NCBI RefSeq assembly: GCF_029439465.1 | Contig: NZ_JAROAV010000024.1 | Location: 186,001-250,000 of the forward strand | DNA from: Luteipulveratus flavus | GTDB lineage: Bacteria > Actinomycetota > Actinomycetes > Actinomycetales > Dermatophilaceae | DNA: 64,000 bases | Direction: 5' to 3' | Shown here: in pieces, positions 55,145-63,824 of the stretch | How positions within the stretch are numbered: the stretch's first letter is position 1 | Layout of the letters: every line of letters starts with the position of its first letter | Made by a program: the position numbers and the translations under genes | Notes under the pieces: model-generated | The model's input: the letters and a program-made list of their open reading frames with translations, nothing else | The model's database searches: none | Told to the model about the DNA's origin: nothing

Positions 55145-56152
55145 CTAGCGCCGGGTCTGAGGGTTGAACGCATCGGAGACCGCGTCACCGAAGAGGCTCA
55201 GCGCCAGGACCAGCAGCGACACGCTGATGGTCGGGATCCACATCCAGATCGGGTAGGAGTCGAAGAACGTCACGCCCTGGCTGATCGTCTGGCCCCAGGA
55301 GTAGGTGGGGTCCTTCAGGCCGACGCCGAGGAAGGACAGTCCTGCCTCGGTAGCGATGAAGGCCGGGATCAGGATGGTCAGGTTCACGATCATCGGGCCG
55401 GTGAGGTTCGGCAGCAGTTCTCGCATGACGACGCGCTTCGTCGGCATGCCGAGCGACCGGGCCGCCTGGACGAACTCCCGCTCCCGCAGCGAGAGCACCT
55501 CACCGCGGATGAGTCGGGCGACCGTGGGCCACGTGAAGAGCACCAGCACGCAGATCAGCACGATGAACCGGATGGTCGACTCGCGCCCCTCCTCGATGAA
55601 GCCGGAGCTGTCCGGGTTGCCGAAGCGCTGCAGCGCGATCGGCACGATGCCGATGGCCATCAGCAGGAAAGGCAGGGAGAGCAGGAAGTCGACGATCCAG
55701 GACACAACGGTGTCCACGACGCCGCCGAGGAACCCGGCCAGCAGGCCCATCGTCACGCCGACGACCATCGTGAGCGCGGACGCGGCGATACCGACGACCA
55801 GACTCGGCCGGGCGCCGTAGGCCCACTGGTAGAAGAGGTCCTCACCGGTGCGAGCCTTCACGCCGAACGGGTGGTCGGCGTTGGACTGGAAGCTGGCGAG
55901 CCCGGTGAGGGGGTTGACCTGATCCAGGTGCAGCTGGTCGTCCACGCCGGCAATGCTGACCAGGACCGGGGCGAGGATCGCGACGAGCACGAAGAAGCCG
56001 ATCACGAACAGGCAGGCGATGGCCACCTTGTCCTTGCGCAGCCGCTCCAGAGCGATCTGGGTCGGCGACTTGCCCTCTCGAGGGGCGGGCCCGGGGGCCC
56101 GCTCGTCGGCATCAGCGACCATCGTCGCTTCGGTGCCTGCTCCCAGAGACAT
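55145..56152 (-). CDS. Peptide ABC transporter permease (DppC/OppC type)
   Basis: The second permease, 335 residues. The N-terminal 40 residues are a cytoplasmic tail (MSLGAGTEATMVADADERAPG), followed by the OppC_N helix AIACLFVIGFFVLVAILAPVL, an extracellular loop with HPFGVKARTGEDLF and the transmembrane core. The EAA loop is LREREFVQAARSLGMPTKRVVMRELLPN. GGAGG is four bases before the ATG. The gene is the first of the operon: permease, lipoprotein, permease, two ATPases. Confidence 0.93.
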   Translation of the reverse strand: MSLGAGTEATMVADADERAPGPAPREGKSPTQIALERLRKDKVAIACLFVIGFFVLVAILAPVLVSIAGVDDQLHLDQVNPLTGLASFQSNADHPFGVKARTGEDLFYQWAYGARPSLVVGIAASALTMVVGVTMGLLAGFLGGVVDTVVSWIVDFLLSLPFLLMAIGIVPIALQRFGNPDSSGFIEEGRESTIRFIVLICVLVLFTWPTVARLIRGEVLSLREREFVQAARSLGMPTKRVVMRELLPNLTGPMIVNLTILIPAFIATEAGLSFLGVGLKDPTYSWGQTISQGVTFFDSYPIWMWIPTISVSLLVLALSLFGDAVSDAFNPQTRR

Positions 56153-56626
56153 TCATCCTCCGTTGACGTCGCGGCGGCGGTGTTCGCCGTCTGTCGTGGG
56201 GGCCCGTCGGACCCGAGACCATCTGACGCCGGTCGGCGCCACCCGCAGAAATGTGCCACACGCCCCGATGGTGTCCATCCCCGTACCCAGCACGGACACC
56301 CAATCGTTACCTTGCCTGCGGAACCGCTCACGAGCGCCGCGGGCGAGGAACGCCGCGTCGCCCCGCACCCTCTCGACCAACCGTCGCGAGCCGTCCTCCA
56401 TTGGTTCTCCACGACTCGAAAGACGTTGTCCTGCAACAGGATTCGGCAAGCACGGGAAACGTGTACGCCTTCCAGTGCAGGATCGAGGACCGGCGGCGTT
56501 CCGGGGTGAACGCGGGAGGCGCTCCGGGCCGGTCCGGCCGGGGGCGCCCGCTCGCTCGGAGACCGGGCCGTGACCTGGGAGGCCCGTTCGTGATCTGGGA
56601 CGCCGATCCGTGACCTCGGCCCGAGG
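56153..56626. other. 474-base gap between the second lipoprotein and the transporter operon
   Basis: This should hold the operon promoter on the minus strand. I see a terminator-like hairpin and three phased 20-base repeats right after the lipoprotein stop (separate entries), and a GGCCGGTCCGGCC palindrome around 56527-56540. An 82-codon minus-strand open frame ends directly against the permease ATG, but its third-position GC is low and I do not call it a gene. No convincing -35/-10 pair was found. Confidence 0.45.
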
Positions 56627-56628
56627 TC
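56569..56628 (+). repeat. Three phased 20-base direct repeats
   Basis: Three tandem 20-base units begin CGTGACCTGGGA, CGTGATCTGGGA and CGTGACCTCGGC, at 56569, 56589 and 56609. Units 1 and 2 agree at 15 of 20 positions, units 1 and 3 at 12 of 20, with the first eight bases identical in 1 and 3. The exact 20-base period puts the motifs close to two helical turns apart. Confidence 0.6.
56612..56628 (-). terminator. Hairpin at the stop codon of the second lipoprotein
   Basis: A perfect seven-base stem, GACCTCG with CGAGGTC, around a three-base loop lies across the lipoprotein stop codon. It is formed by the third 20-base repeat. It may terminate the lipoprotein message; no U run follows. Confidence 0.4.
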
Positions 56629-58357
56629 AGTCGACCCAGATCTGCGCCATGTCCGGCCACCCGCGGTTCGGGTCGTTGACCACGTTGTGCACCTGGGAGC
56701 CGAACAGGTAGTTCGCCTTGCCGTAGCTCACCGGCAGCGCCGGGATGATGTCCCGGGCCAGCTGCTCGTCGAAGTCGCCCCACTCCGCGCCCTGCACGGT
56801 GACGGGCATCGAGGAGATGCGCTTCATCTCGTCGTCCAGCCGGCTGTCGGACAGGAAACCGACGCTCTGGCCCGACTTCAGGACGGTGGTGCTGAACAGT
56901 GGCGGGTACACCGAGTCGCCGGTGGGCCAGTCGTAGCACCACCCCGACGGTCCGTTCTGGGTGTTGGCCACCGCCCCCGAGGTGTCGGAGCGCTTCTTGC
57001 GGATGACGTCCTTGGACACCCCGATGTCGCGGACCTGGAACCCCGCGCGCTCGAACCGCTGCTTGAGTACGGCGTTGGCCTGGGCTTCCTGGCTGTCGTC
57101 GTTGACGTAGTAGTACGTGAGCCTGAACCCGATCTTGCCGGCGCCCTCGAGGATCTGCTTGGCCGCGACCGGGTCCCCGTCCCCCTGACCGGTCAGACCG
57201 TTGGGCGGTGTGTAGCGCTGGAAGCCCGGCACCTGCGGAGCGATGTAGGACGTCGCCGGGGTGGCGGACAGCGACGTGTCGCCGCTCGCCCGACGTACGA
57301 GGTCGTACGGGTAGGCCTTGGCGATCGCCTTGCGCACGACCAGCGGGACGGTCCGGGTGTCGATGGTGAAGTAGGTGACGCACGGGTCGGGGCCGGTGAC
57401 CAGCCGGTCGGCGGCGTGGTTCTTGACCCGGTCGACCAGGCCGGCGTCGACGGGGTCGGTGGTGACCGTGGTGCGGCCGGTGCCGTTGCCGTCGAGGACG
57501 TCGCGCTGGGTGGTGACGACGTCGGCGCCGAACCGGAAGACGAACGCGTCGACCAGCTGCCGGCGGGCCGGGTCGGAGGCGGCTTCCCAGGCCGGGTTCT
57601 TGCGCAGGCGCAGCGTGTTCTTGCTGTAGGTGTCGAACATGTACGGGCCGGAGGCCAGCGGGTTGGTGCCGTACTGGGTCTTGGAGTCCTGCGTCTGCGG
57701 GATCGGCGACATCTGGGGGAAGGAGGCGTAGTAGGGGAAGGACTCCCACTTCTTGGTGAGGTGGAAGACCACCGTCCTGTCGTCCGGTGCCTCCGCGCCG
57801 GTGAAGGGTCGCTGGTCCTGGAACGGCCCGTGGTAGTCCTGGCCGCCCCGGAAGTACTCGACGTTGTAGGACGGCCCGTCCGGCAGCTCCTCGGTGGCGA
57901 ACGACCGCTTCGTCGCGTACACGATGTCGGCGGCGCGGATCGGCGAGCCGTCGGCGTACTTCAGCCCCGGCTTGAGCGTGAAGGACCAGGTGAGCCCGTC
58001 CGCGGACTGGCGGCCGAGGTCGGTCGCCAGGTCGGGTACGAGCACCGACTGCCCGTTCTCCACCTTCCAGGTCGTCAGGCTGCGCACGACGAGCTGGCTG
58101 AGGATCGAGCTCGCGTCCCGGTAGTAGGCGCGCGTCGGATCGAACGACTCCGGGACGTTCGCGAACGCGAGGGTGAGGGTGCCGCCCCGGTGCGCACCGG
58201 CCGGGAGAGGCGCAGGTCCGACGGCCTGCGGGTCGAGCTGGGCGGATGCCTGCTCGACGTGCTCCGGCTCCTGGGCCGGCGAGCCCGACTCGTCACCGCA
58301 GGCCGCGAGGGCGAGGGACGATGCGACAGCGAGGGCCATGACCGCGGTCCAGCGCAT
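56627..58357 (-). CDS. Second substrate-binding lipoprotein (SBP family 5), orphan paralogue
   Basis: A 576-residue lipoprotein clearly related to the one in the operon. The signal peptide MRWTAVMALAVASSLALAAC shares the MRWT start and the lipobox LAAC. The same landmarks recur: GGTLTLAFANVPESFDPTRAYY, TKRSFATEELPDGPSYNVEYF, GWCYDWPTGDSVYPPLF and NYLFGSQVHNVVNDPNRG. It is separated from the permease gene by 474 bases and a hairpin, so it probably has its own transcript. It may feed the same permeases with a different ligand. Tandem duplication followed by divergence is the simplest origin. Confidence 0.92.
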   Translation of the reverse strand: MRWTAVMALAVASSLALAACGDESGSPAQEPEHVEQASAQLDPQAVGPAPLPAGAHRGGTLTLAFANVPESFDPTRAYYRDASSILSQLVVRSLTTWKVENGQSVLVPDLATDLGRQSADGLTWSFTLKPGLKYADGSPIRAADIVYATKRSFATEELPDGPSYNVEYFRGGQDYHGPFQDQRPFTGAEAPDDRTVVFHLTKKWESFPYYASFPQMSPIPQTQDSKTQYGTNPLASGPYMFDTYSKNTLRLRKNPAWEAASDPARRQLVDAFVFRFGADVVTTQRDVLDGNGTGRTTVTTDPVDAGLVDRVKNHAADRLVTGPDPCVTYFTIDTRTVPLVVRKAIAKAYPYDLVRRASGDTSLSATPATSYIAPQVPGFQRYTPPNGLTGQGDGDPVAAKQILEGAGKIGFRLTYYYVNDDSQEAQANAVLKQRFERAGFQVRDIGVSKDVIRKKRSDTSGAVANTQNGPSGWCYDWPTGDSVYPPLFSTTVLKSGQSVGFLSDSRLDDEMKRISSMPVTVQGAEWGDFDEQLARDIIPALPVSYGKANYLFGSQVHNVVNDPNRGWPDMAQIWVD

Positions 58358-58459
58358 GGACGAACAACTCCTTGGTGAGCCTGAGATCCCCTGGCGGCCC
58401 GTACGGAGCGGATGGCGTCCCCGGGCACCTCACGGCCCAACGGACCGCGACCACGCGCC

Positions 58460-58489
58460 ATGGTAAAGGTTCGGTCGACGGCCGGTCAG
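58460..58489 (-). promoter_or_regulatory. Candidate promoter of the orphan lipoprotein
   Basis: On the minus strand CTGACC and TACCAT are 18 bases apart, about 100 bases before the lipoprotein ATG and just past the rarA stop. The -10 fits TANNNT; the -35 matches TTGACA at four of six positions. The gene itself has AAGGAG close to its ATG. Confidence 0.35.
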
Positions 58490-58496
58490 CGAAAGG

Positions 58497-59870
58497 TCAG
58501 TTCTCCGGTGGCCGCCCGCGGATCGTGCGGCGCGCCGCTCGCCAGCGGGGCCCGATCGTGCTCTCCCAGCCCCGGTCGGTCGGCTGGTAGTAGTCGGCGT
58601 CCTCGTTCAGGTCGTCTGGGAGGAACTGCTGCTCGCCCACCCCGCCCGGCTCATCGTGCGAGTAGCGGTAGCCCTTCCCGTGACCGAGGCGGTCCGCACC
58701 GGCGTAGCCGGACCCGCGCAGGTGCACCGGGACCGCTCCCCCGCGGCCGGCCCGTACATCGGCGATGGCGGCGTTCACGGCGGCGTACGCGGCGTTCGAC
58801 TTGGGCGCGATCGCGTTGTGGACCACGGCCTGGGCCAGGATGATCCGCGCCTCGGGCATGCCGATCTGCGCGACGGCGTGCATGGCCGCGACCGCCGTCT
58901 GCAGCGCCGTCGGGTCGGCCATCCCGATGTCCTCGCTCGCCGCGATGACGATGCGCCGCGCGATGAACCGGGGGTCCTCCCCCGCCTCCAGCATCCGCGC
59001 CAGGTAGTGCAGGGCGGCGTCCACGTCGCTGCCGCGCATCGACTTGATCAACGCACTCGCCACGTCGTAGTGCTGGTCGCCCGCACGGTCGTACCGGACG
59101 GCGGCCGTCGCCACCGCCTGCTCGACGTGGGCCAGCGTGATGGCCAGCGGTGGCTCGCCGCCGGCGTCCTCGGCGACGCCCGCCGCCGCCTCCAGCGACG
59201 TGAGCGCCGTCCGTGCGTCTCCCCCGGCCATCCGGACCAGGTGGCCCCGGGCCTCGTCGTCCAGGGTGAAGCCACCGGCGAGGCCGCGCTCCTCGACGAC
59301 CGCCGCGTCGACCAGCCCCGCGACGTCGTCGTCGTCCAGGGACGTGAGCCGGACCAGCATCGAGCGCGACAGCAGCGGCGCGATGACGCTGAAGGACGGG
59401 TTCTCGGTGGTCGCGGCGACCAGCACGACGAGCCGGTTCTCGACACCCGGCAGCAGGGCGTCCTGCTGCGCCTTGCTGAACCGGTGGATCTCGTCCAGGA
59501 AAAGGACGGTCTGCCGGCCGTACAGGTCACGGTTGCGCGCCGCCTGGTCCATGACGGCGCGGACGTCCTTGACACCGGCGTTGATCGCGGACAGCTCGAC
59601 GAACGTGCGGTCGGACGCGGTGGCGACCAGGTGCGCCAGGGTGGTCTTACCGGTGCCCGGCGGGCCCCACAGGATCGCCGACACCGGGCCGGCCGCACCG
59701 CGCGCACCCTCGACCAGCCGCCGCAGCGGGCTGCCGGGACGCAGCGCCTCGGCCTGACCGCGGACCTCGTCCAGGGACCGCGGACGCATCCGCACGGCGA
59801 GCGGGGGCGTGCCGGCCTCCCCGGCGCCTGCCTCGCCGGACGCCGAGGCGAACAAGTCTTCTGCAACCAC
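58497..59870 (-). CDS. rarA: Replication-associated recombination protein A (MgsA/RarA)
   Basis: A clamp-loader-like AAA+ ATPase acting at stalled replication forks. The 457 residues have [17 protein letters not shown], Walker [19 protein letters not shown], Walker [22 protein letters not shown], the sensor segment [18 protein letters not shown], and the C-terminal tetramerisation block [35 protein letters not shown]. The start is a GTG ([12 protein letters not shown]). It is divergent from the peptidoglycan-binding gene. Confidence 0.96.
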   Translation of the reverse strand: MVAEDLFASASGEAGAGEAGTPPLAVRMRPRSLDEVRGQAEALRPGSPLRRLVEGARGAAGPVSAILWGPPGTGKTTLAHLVATASDRTFVELSAINAGVKDVRAVMDQAARNRDLYGRQTVLFLDEIHRFSKAQQDALLPGVENRLVVLVAATTENPSFSVIAPLLSRSMLVRLTSLDDDDVAGLVDAAVVEERGLAGGFTLDDEARGHLVRMAGGDARTALTSLEAAAGVAEDAGGEPPLAITLAHVEQAVATAAVRYDRAGDQHYDVASALIKSMRGSDVDAALHYLARMLEAGEDPRFIARRIVIAASEDIGMADPTALQTAVAAMHAVAQIGMPEARIILAQAVVHNAIAPKSNAAYAAVNAAIADVRAGRGGAVPVHLRGSGYAGADRLGHGKGYRYSHDEPGGVGEQQFLPDDLNEDADYYQPTDRGWESTIGPRWRAARRTIRGRPPEN

Positions 59871-59900
59871 GCGGTCACGCTAGCCGTCCGGCCGGACGGT

Positions 59901-59929
59901 CACGCCGCAAGGGCACCGAGCCGGTCGGG
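59901..59929 (+). repeat. 29-base direct repeat, left copy
   Basis: The left copy of a 29-base sequence repeated 632 bases downstream with 27 of 29 identical bases, including 20 consecutive (AGGGCACCGAGCCGGTCGGG). It lies 30 bases upstream of the rarA start. Together with the right copy it bounds the peptidoglycan-binding gene. Confidence 0.8.
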
Positions 59930-59945
59930 CATCAGTTCGCAGGCC

Positions 59946-59963
59946 ATTTCCGGATCCGGAAAT
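59946..59963. promoter_or_regulatory. 18-base perfect palindrome upstream of the secreted-protein gene
   Basis: ATTTCCGGATCCGGAAAT is a perfect 18-base palindrome, AT-rich compared with its surroundings, in the divergent region between rarA and the secreted-protein gene. It has the symmetry of a dimeric repressor operator. It lies just inside the left direct repeat. Confidence 0.5.
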
Positions 59964-60050
59964 CTCCTTGATGCACCGCTATCAAATTCGCAGCATCAGA
60001 GGTGCGAAGTCAGAGGCGCTCATGCGCTTCTCGCCTGATGGAGGTTGAGA

Positions 60051-60452
60051 ATGAAGACAATGACCCGTTTGTCCGGCATCGGTGCAGCTGCCGTCATGAT
60101 GACTGGCGTGGGAGCGGCTCTTGCCCCTCACGCGAGCGCGTCGGTGGCACAGACCCCGGTCGCCCAGGTGCAGATGGTGCCTCCGGGCGAGTACTGCACC
60201 TCGTACACGTCATCTCGCCCGGAGCTCAACCCTGGCGCGACGGGTGCGGCCGTGCGAAAGATGCAGTGCCTGATCAACAACTGGCGCGGTTACTGCGCGC
60301 TGACCATCGACGGCAGCTACGGACCTGGGACCAAGGAGCAGGTCCTGGCATTCCAGAGGAAGTACACGCCGACTGACGTGGATGCCAGCGTCGGCAGCCG
60401 GACCTGGGATGCCCTCTACCGCTTCAACACGCCGGTGAAGCTAAGCTGCTGA
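60051..60452 (+). CDS. Small secreted peptidoglycan-binding domain protein
   Basis: A 133-residue exported protein. Residues about 1-33 form a Sec signal peptide (MKTMTRLSG, hydrophobic AAAVMMTGVGAALA, ending HASASVAQ). The mature part has a PG_binding_1-like repeat, GATGAAVRKMQCLINNWRG followed by TIDGSYGPGTKEQVLAFQRKY and VGSRTWDALY, and four cysteines that could form two disulfides. No catalytic domain is present, so it probably binds cell wall without cutting it. GGAGG is six bases before the ATG; a TTG two codons earlier is less likely. The gene and its flanks are less GC-rich than neighbours and lie between 29-base direct repeats. Confidence 0.85.
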   Translation: MKTMTRLSGIGAAAVMMTGVGAALAPHASASVAQTPVAQVQMVPPGEYCTSYTSSRPELNPGATGAAVRKMQCLINNWRGYCALTIDGSYGPGTKEQVLAFQRKYTPTDVDASVGSRTWDALYRFNTPVKLSC

Positions 60453-60456
60453 AACA

Positions 60457-60496
60457 CGCGGCGTGTGGACGCCTTTCGGTCCGTCCACACGCCGCG
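60457..60496 (+). terminator. Strong terminator after the secreted-protein gene
   Basis: Fifteen perfect pairs (left arm from 60457, CGCGGCGTGTGGACG) close a ten-base loop, four bases after the stop. It is one of the longest perfect hairpins in the window. It isolates the cassette from the GNAT gene. Confidence 0.8.
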
Positions 60497-60532
60497 CGTC
60501 AGCACGCTCGACCTAGGCACGGCGGGCGCGAC

Positions 60533-60561
60533 CACACCGCGAGGGCACCGAGCCGGTCGGG
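60533..60561 (+). repeat. 29-base direct repeat, right copy
   Basis: The right copy of the 29-base repeat (27 of 29 identical to the left copy), between the terminator and the GNAT gene. Differences are at repeat positions 4 and 9. Confidence 0.8.
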
Positions 60562-60603
60562 GCCGGCCAACCGTAGTCCGCGGGCGCGTGCTGTGATCGC
60601 TGG

Positions 60604-61350
60604 GTGGAGCCCATCGTGATAGCGGATAAGGACGAGCTGCTGCGGCACACCGGCGACGACCCGTTCATCCGGTACGACGTCCGCCGCCTCCCGGGCCATC
60701 CGCCCGTACGCCTGGGGCGGGCCGCCGCCGTCGTCAGGCTCCCGATGATGCGACGCTCACCGCACCTGACCGTGATCGGCCCGCCGGACGACGTGGACGC
60801 GCTGCTGCGCTGGTACGCGGAGCACGGCGTGCCGGAGGGGGTGCGCGGCGTCTCGGTCGACCAGGCGCACGAGTCTGTCCTGCTGCGTCACTTCGCGGTC
60901 GACGGGGGCGGCGACTGGGACTGGATGTGGACCACGAGGGAGCCGCAGGTCGTCCCTCAGGAGAGCGACCTGGTGCCGCTCGACGACGATCGCGACGCGG
61001 CGGACATCATGCGGCTCAACGAGATCGGGAGTCCCACGGCCGAGTCCCTGCCTGGCCAGGGGGTCACCGAGCACTGGATCGGCCTGCGTGAACGCGGCGA
61101 GCTGATTGCCGCCGCCGCGGTCCACCGTACGAGCGGCGGCGCCCAGCACCTGACCGGCATCGTCGTGCACCCGCACCACCGCGGCCGCCGCCTCGGCCTT
61201 GCCATGACGGCGCACCTCACCCGGCGCGCCGTGCGGATGGACGGCGTGTGCACCCTCGGGATGTACAGCGACAACGACCGTGCCCGGGCGCTGTACCCCG
61301 GTCTGGGGTACGCGGTCGCCCACGCCTGGGCCAGCCGCCGGCTGGCCTAG
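60604..61350 (+). CDS. GNAT-family N-acetyltransferase
   Basis: A 248-residue protein with a C-terminal GNAT domain. Motif A is LTGIVVHPHHRGRRLGLAMTAHL, with the acetyl-CoA pyrophosphate loop RRGRRLG-like, and LGMYSDNDRARALYPGLGY is the conserved C-terminal segment. The N-terminal 120 residues (LLRHTGDDPFIRYDVRRLP, HLTVIGPPDDVDALLRW) are probably a second, degenerate GNAT-like half. The start is a GTG without a clear ribosome site, so it is tentative. The substrate is unknown. It is convergent with the HAD gene and the stop codons overlap. Confidence 0.85.
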   Translation: MEPIVIADKDELLRHTGDDPFIRYDVRRLPGHPPVRLGRAAAVVRLPMMRRSPHLTVIGPPDDVDALLRWYAEHGVPEGVRGVSVDQAHESVLLRHFAVDGGGDWDWMWTTREPQVVPQESDLVPLDDDRDAADIMRLNEIGSPTAESLPGQGVTEHWIGLRERGELIAAAAVHRTSGGAQHLTGIVVHPHHRGRRLGLAMTAHLTRRAVRMDGVCTLGMYSDNDRARALYPGLGYAVAHAWASRRLA

Positions 61351-61982
61351 ACGACGATGCCGTGCCGCGCGAGCAGCGCGCGCAGACCCGACACGCCTGC
61401 TGCGGGATCGTGCCGTTCGGCGACGATGCCCAGGGCGGCCGCGGACTCGACGTTCGTCAGACTGTCGTCGATGAAAAGCGTTGCTGCAGCGGCCATCCCG
61501 AGATCGTCAAGTACCCGGCGGAAGTACTCGGGCTCCGGCTTCATCGCCCCGACCTCGCTGGAGTAGTAGGTGCGGTCGAAGTGCGCGTCGTACCCGAGGG
61601 TCTCCCGCATCAGCGCAACACGGTGGTCCTGCTGGTTGGTCGCGAGGACGCACTGGACCCCCTGCGCACGAACGCGGTCGACGAGCGCGAAGGCGTCGGC
61701 GTCCACGTGGACGTCGTCCCAGAGCGCGAGCACCTCGTCGGCAGAGACCGACAGCCCACGCTGCTCGAGCAACCGCTGGATGACCGGCCGGAACGGCTCC
61801 TCGCCTCGCAGCGGGCCCTTCTCGGCGGCGAACAGCGCCTCCGCGAAGCCGGGTCCACCGATCGCTTGCAGCCGCTCCGGCCAGGACGCCGCCACCTGCT
61901 CGCCGGCGTGCCCGGGGGCCGGGTGGCCGTGCTGCAGGACGCCGTCGGCGTCCCACAGCACGGCCCTGATCGGTGCGGTCAT
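61347..61982 (-). CDS. HAD-superfamily hydrolase (YihX-like phosphatase)
   Basis: A 211-residue phosphatase with a helical cap. Motif I VLWDADGVLQ (Asp-x-Asp), motif II CVLATNQQ, motif III the lysine in EVGAMKPEPEYFRRVLDDLG and motif IV TLFIDDSLTNVE are all intact. The ATG overlaps the aspS stop by one base (TGATG), so it is translated with aspS. It resembles the HAD gene near 17 kb in type but differs in motif I. Substrate unknown. Confidence 0.88.
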   Translation of the reverse strand: MTAPIRAVLWDADGVLQHGHPAPGHAGEQVAASWPERLQAIGGPGFAEALFAAEKGPLRGEEPFRPVIQRLLEQRGLSVSADEVLALWDDVHVDADAFALVDRVRAQGVQCVLATNQQDHRVALMRETLGYDAHFDRTYYSSEVGAMKPEPEYFRRVLDDLGMAAAATLFIDDSLTNVESAAALGIVAERHDPAAGVSGLRALLARHGIVV

Positions 61983-63799
61983 CAGCTCTTGACGGGATTG
62001 ACCTCGTCGGCACCCAGCGGCGCGGGCGCGGACTCCGCGGGCTTGGCGTCCACGCCGGCCTCCTTGCGCTGCTGTGGCGTGATCGGCGCCGGGGCCGCGG
62101 TCAGCGGGTCGTAGCCGCCGCCCGACTTGGGGAACGCGATGACCTCGCGGATCGAGTCGGTGCCCGACAGCAGCGCGCAGATGCGGTCCCAGCCGAACGC
62201 GATGCCACCGTGCGGCGGAGCGCCGAACTGGAAAGCGTCCAGGAGGAACCCGAACTTCTCCTGCGCCTCCTCCTCGGACAGCCCCATGACCTTGAAGACG
62301 CGCTCCTGGATGTCCTTGCGGTGGATACGGATCGAGCCGCCGCCGATCTCGTTGCCGTTGCAGACCATGTCGTACGCGTAGGCCAGTGCCGAGCCGGGGT
62401 CGGTGTCGAACGTGTCGACGAACTCGGCCTTCGGCATCGTGAACGCGTGGTGCACGGCGGTCCACTTGCCGGACCCGACCGCGACGTCACCGGAGGCGAC
62501 GGCGTCTGCAGCGGGCTCGAACAGCGGCGCGTCCAGCACCCACAGGAACGACCAGGCGTTCTCGTCGATCAGCTCGCAGCGTCGGCCGATCTCCAGCCGG
62601 GCCGCACCCAGCAGCGCGCGCGAGGACTTGGTGTCGCCCGCGGCGAAGAAGATGCAGTCGCCCGGCTTCGCGCCGACGTGGGTCGGCAGGGCGGCCTTCT
62701 CGGTGTCGGAGAGGTTCTTGGCGACCGGGCCGGTCATCTCCCCGTCCTCCTGGATCAGGACGTACGCCAGGCCCTTGGCGCCGCGCTGCTTGGCCCATTC
62801 CTGCCAGGCGTCGAGCTGACGACGCGGCTGCGAGGCGCCACCGGGCATGACGACGGCGCCGACGTACTCGGCCTGGAACACCCGGAACGTGGTGTCCTTG
62901 AACAGGTCGGTGCACTCGGCGAGCTCGTTGCCGAAGCGCAGGTCCGGCTTGTCCGACCCGTAGCGCGCCATTGCGTCGGCGTACGTCATCTGCGGGAACG
63001 GCGTCGGGATGTCGACGCCGATGGTGGCCCACAATGCCTTGGCAATCGCCTCGCCGAGCTCGACGACGTCCTCCTGCTCGACGAACGACATCTCGATGTC
63101 CAGCTGGGTGAACTCCGGCTGCCGGTCGGCGCGGAAGTCCTCGTCACGGTAGCAGCGCGCGATCTGGTAGTAGCGCTCCATCCCGGCGACCATGAGCAGC
63201 TGCTTGAACAGCTGCGGGCTCTGCGGGAGGGCGTACCAGCTGCCGGGCGATAGCCGCGCCGGCACCAGGAAGTCGCGGGCGCCCTCGGGCGTGGAGCGGG
63301 TCAGCGTCGGCGTCTCGATCTCGACGAAGTCACGCTCGGCCAGCACCGTACGGGCCGCGGCGTTCACCTTCGACCGCAGCCGCAGCGCGGCACCCGGCTC
63401 GGGGCGGCGCAGGTCCAGGTAGCGGTACTTCAGCCGGGCCTCCTCGCCCACCGTGACGCGCTCGTCGATCTGGAACGGCAGCGGCGCGGAGGGGCTGAGC
63501 ACCTCGATCTGGTCGGCGACGACGTCGATCTCGCCGGTCGGGAGGTCGGTGTTCACGTCCTTGGCGTCGCGCGGGGTGACCGTGCCGACGACCTTGATGC
63601 AGTACTCGTTGCGCAGGCCGTGCGCGGCGCCGGTGAGCACCTCGTCGCGGGCCACCACCTGGACGACGCCACTTGCGTCGCGCAGGTCCAGGAAGGCGAC
63701 GCCGCCGTGGTCACGGCGACGGGCCACCCAGCCGGCGAGGGTGATCGTGGAACCGGCGTCGGCGGCGCGGAGCGTGCCGGCGTCGTGCGTGCGGATCAT
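61982..63799 (-). CDS. aspS: Aspartyl-tRNA synthetase
   Basis: Charges tRNA-Asp; many actinobacterial enzymes also charge tRNA-Asn. The 605 residues include the OB-fold anticodon-binding domain ([17 protein letters not shown]), class II motif 2 [25 protein letters not shown], the bacterial GAD insert, and motif 3 [17 protein letters not shown] Lys/Pro/Ala-rich tail follows. The start [12 protein letters not shown] has AAAGGA six bases upstream; the longer open frame above it is leader. It is preceded by a T-box-like leader and followed by the coupled HAD gene. Confidence 0.97.
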   Translation of the reverse strand: MIRTHDAGTLRAADAGSTITLAGWVARRRDHGGVAFLDLRDASGVVQVVARDEVLTGAAHGLRNEYCIKVVGTVTPRDAKDVNTDLPTGEIDVVADQIEVLSPSAPLPFQIDERVTVGEEARLKYRYLDLRRPEPGAALRLRSKVNAAARTVLAERDFVEIETPTLTRSTPEGARDFLVPARLSPGSWYALPQSPQLFKQLLMVAGMERYYQIARCYRDEDFRADRQPEFTQLDIEMSFVEQEDVVELGEAIAKALWATIGVDIPTPFPQMTYADAMARYGSDKPDLRFGNELAECTDLFKDTTFRVFQAEYVGAVVMPGGASQPRRQLDAWQEWAKQRGAKGLAYVLIQEDGEMTGPVAKNLSDTEKAALPTHVGAKPGDCIFFAAGDTKSSRALLGAARLEIGRRCELIDENAWSFLWVLDAPLFEPAADAVASGDVAVGSGKWTAVHHAFTMPKAEFVDTFDTDPGSALAYAYDMVCNGNEIGGGSIRIHRKDIQERVFKVMGLSEEEAQEKFGFLLDAFQFGAPPHGGIAFGWDRICALLSGTDSIREVIAFPKSGGGYDPLTAAPAPITPQQRKEAGVDAKPAESAPAPLGADEVNPVKS

Positions 63800-63824
63800 G
63801 GAACGTCCTTTCGGGTCAGGTCCC

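Noticed and set aside
56153-56401. 82-codon minus-strand open frame ending against the permease ATG
   Set aside because: Third-codon-position GC is well below neighbouring genes, no ribosome site and no recognisable sequence; more likely untranslated leader.
56569-56628. Possible CRISPR-like repeat array
   Set aside because: Only three degenerate contiguous units without spacers and no cas genes in the window.
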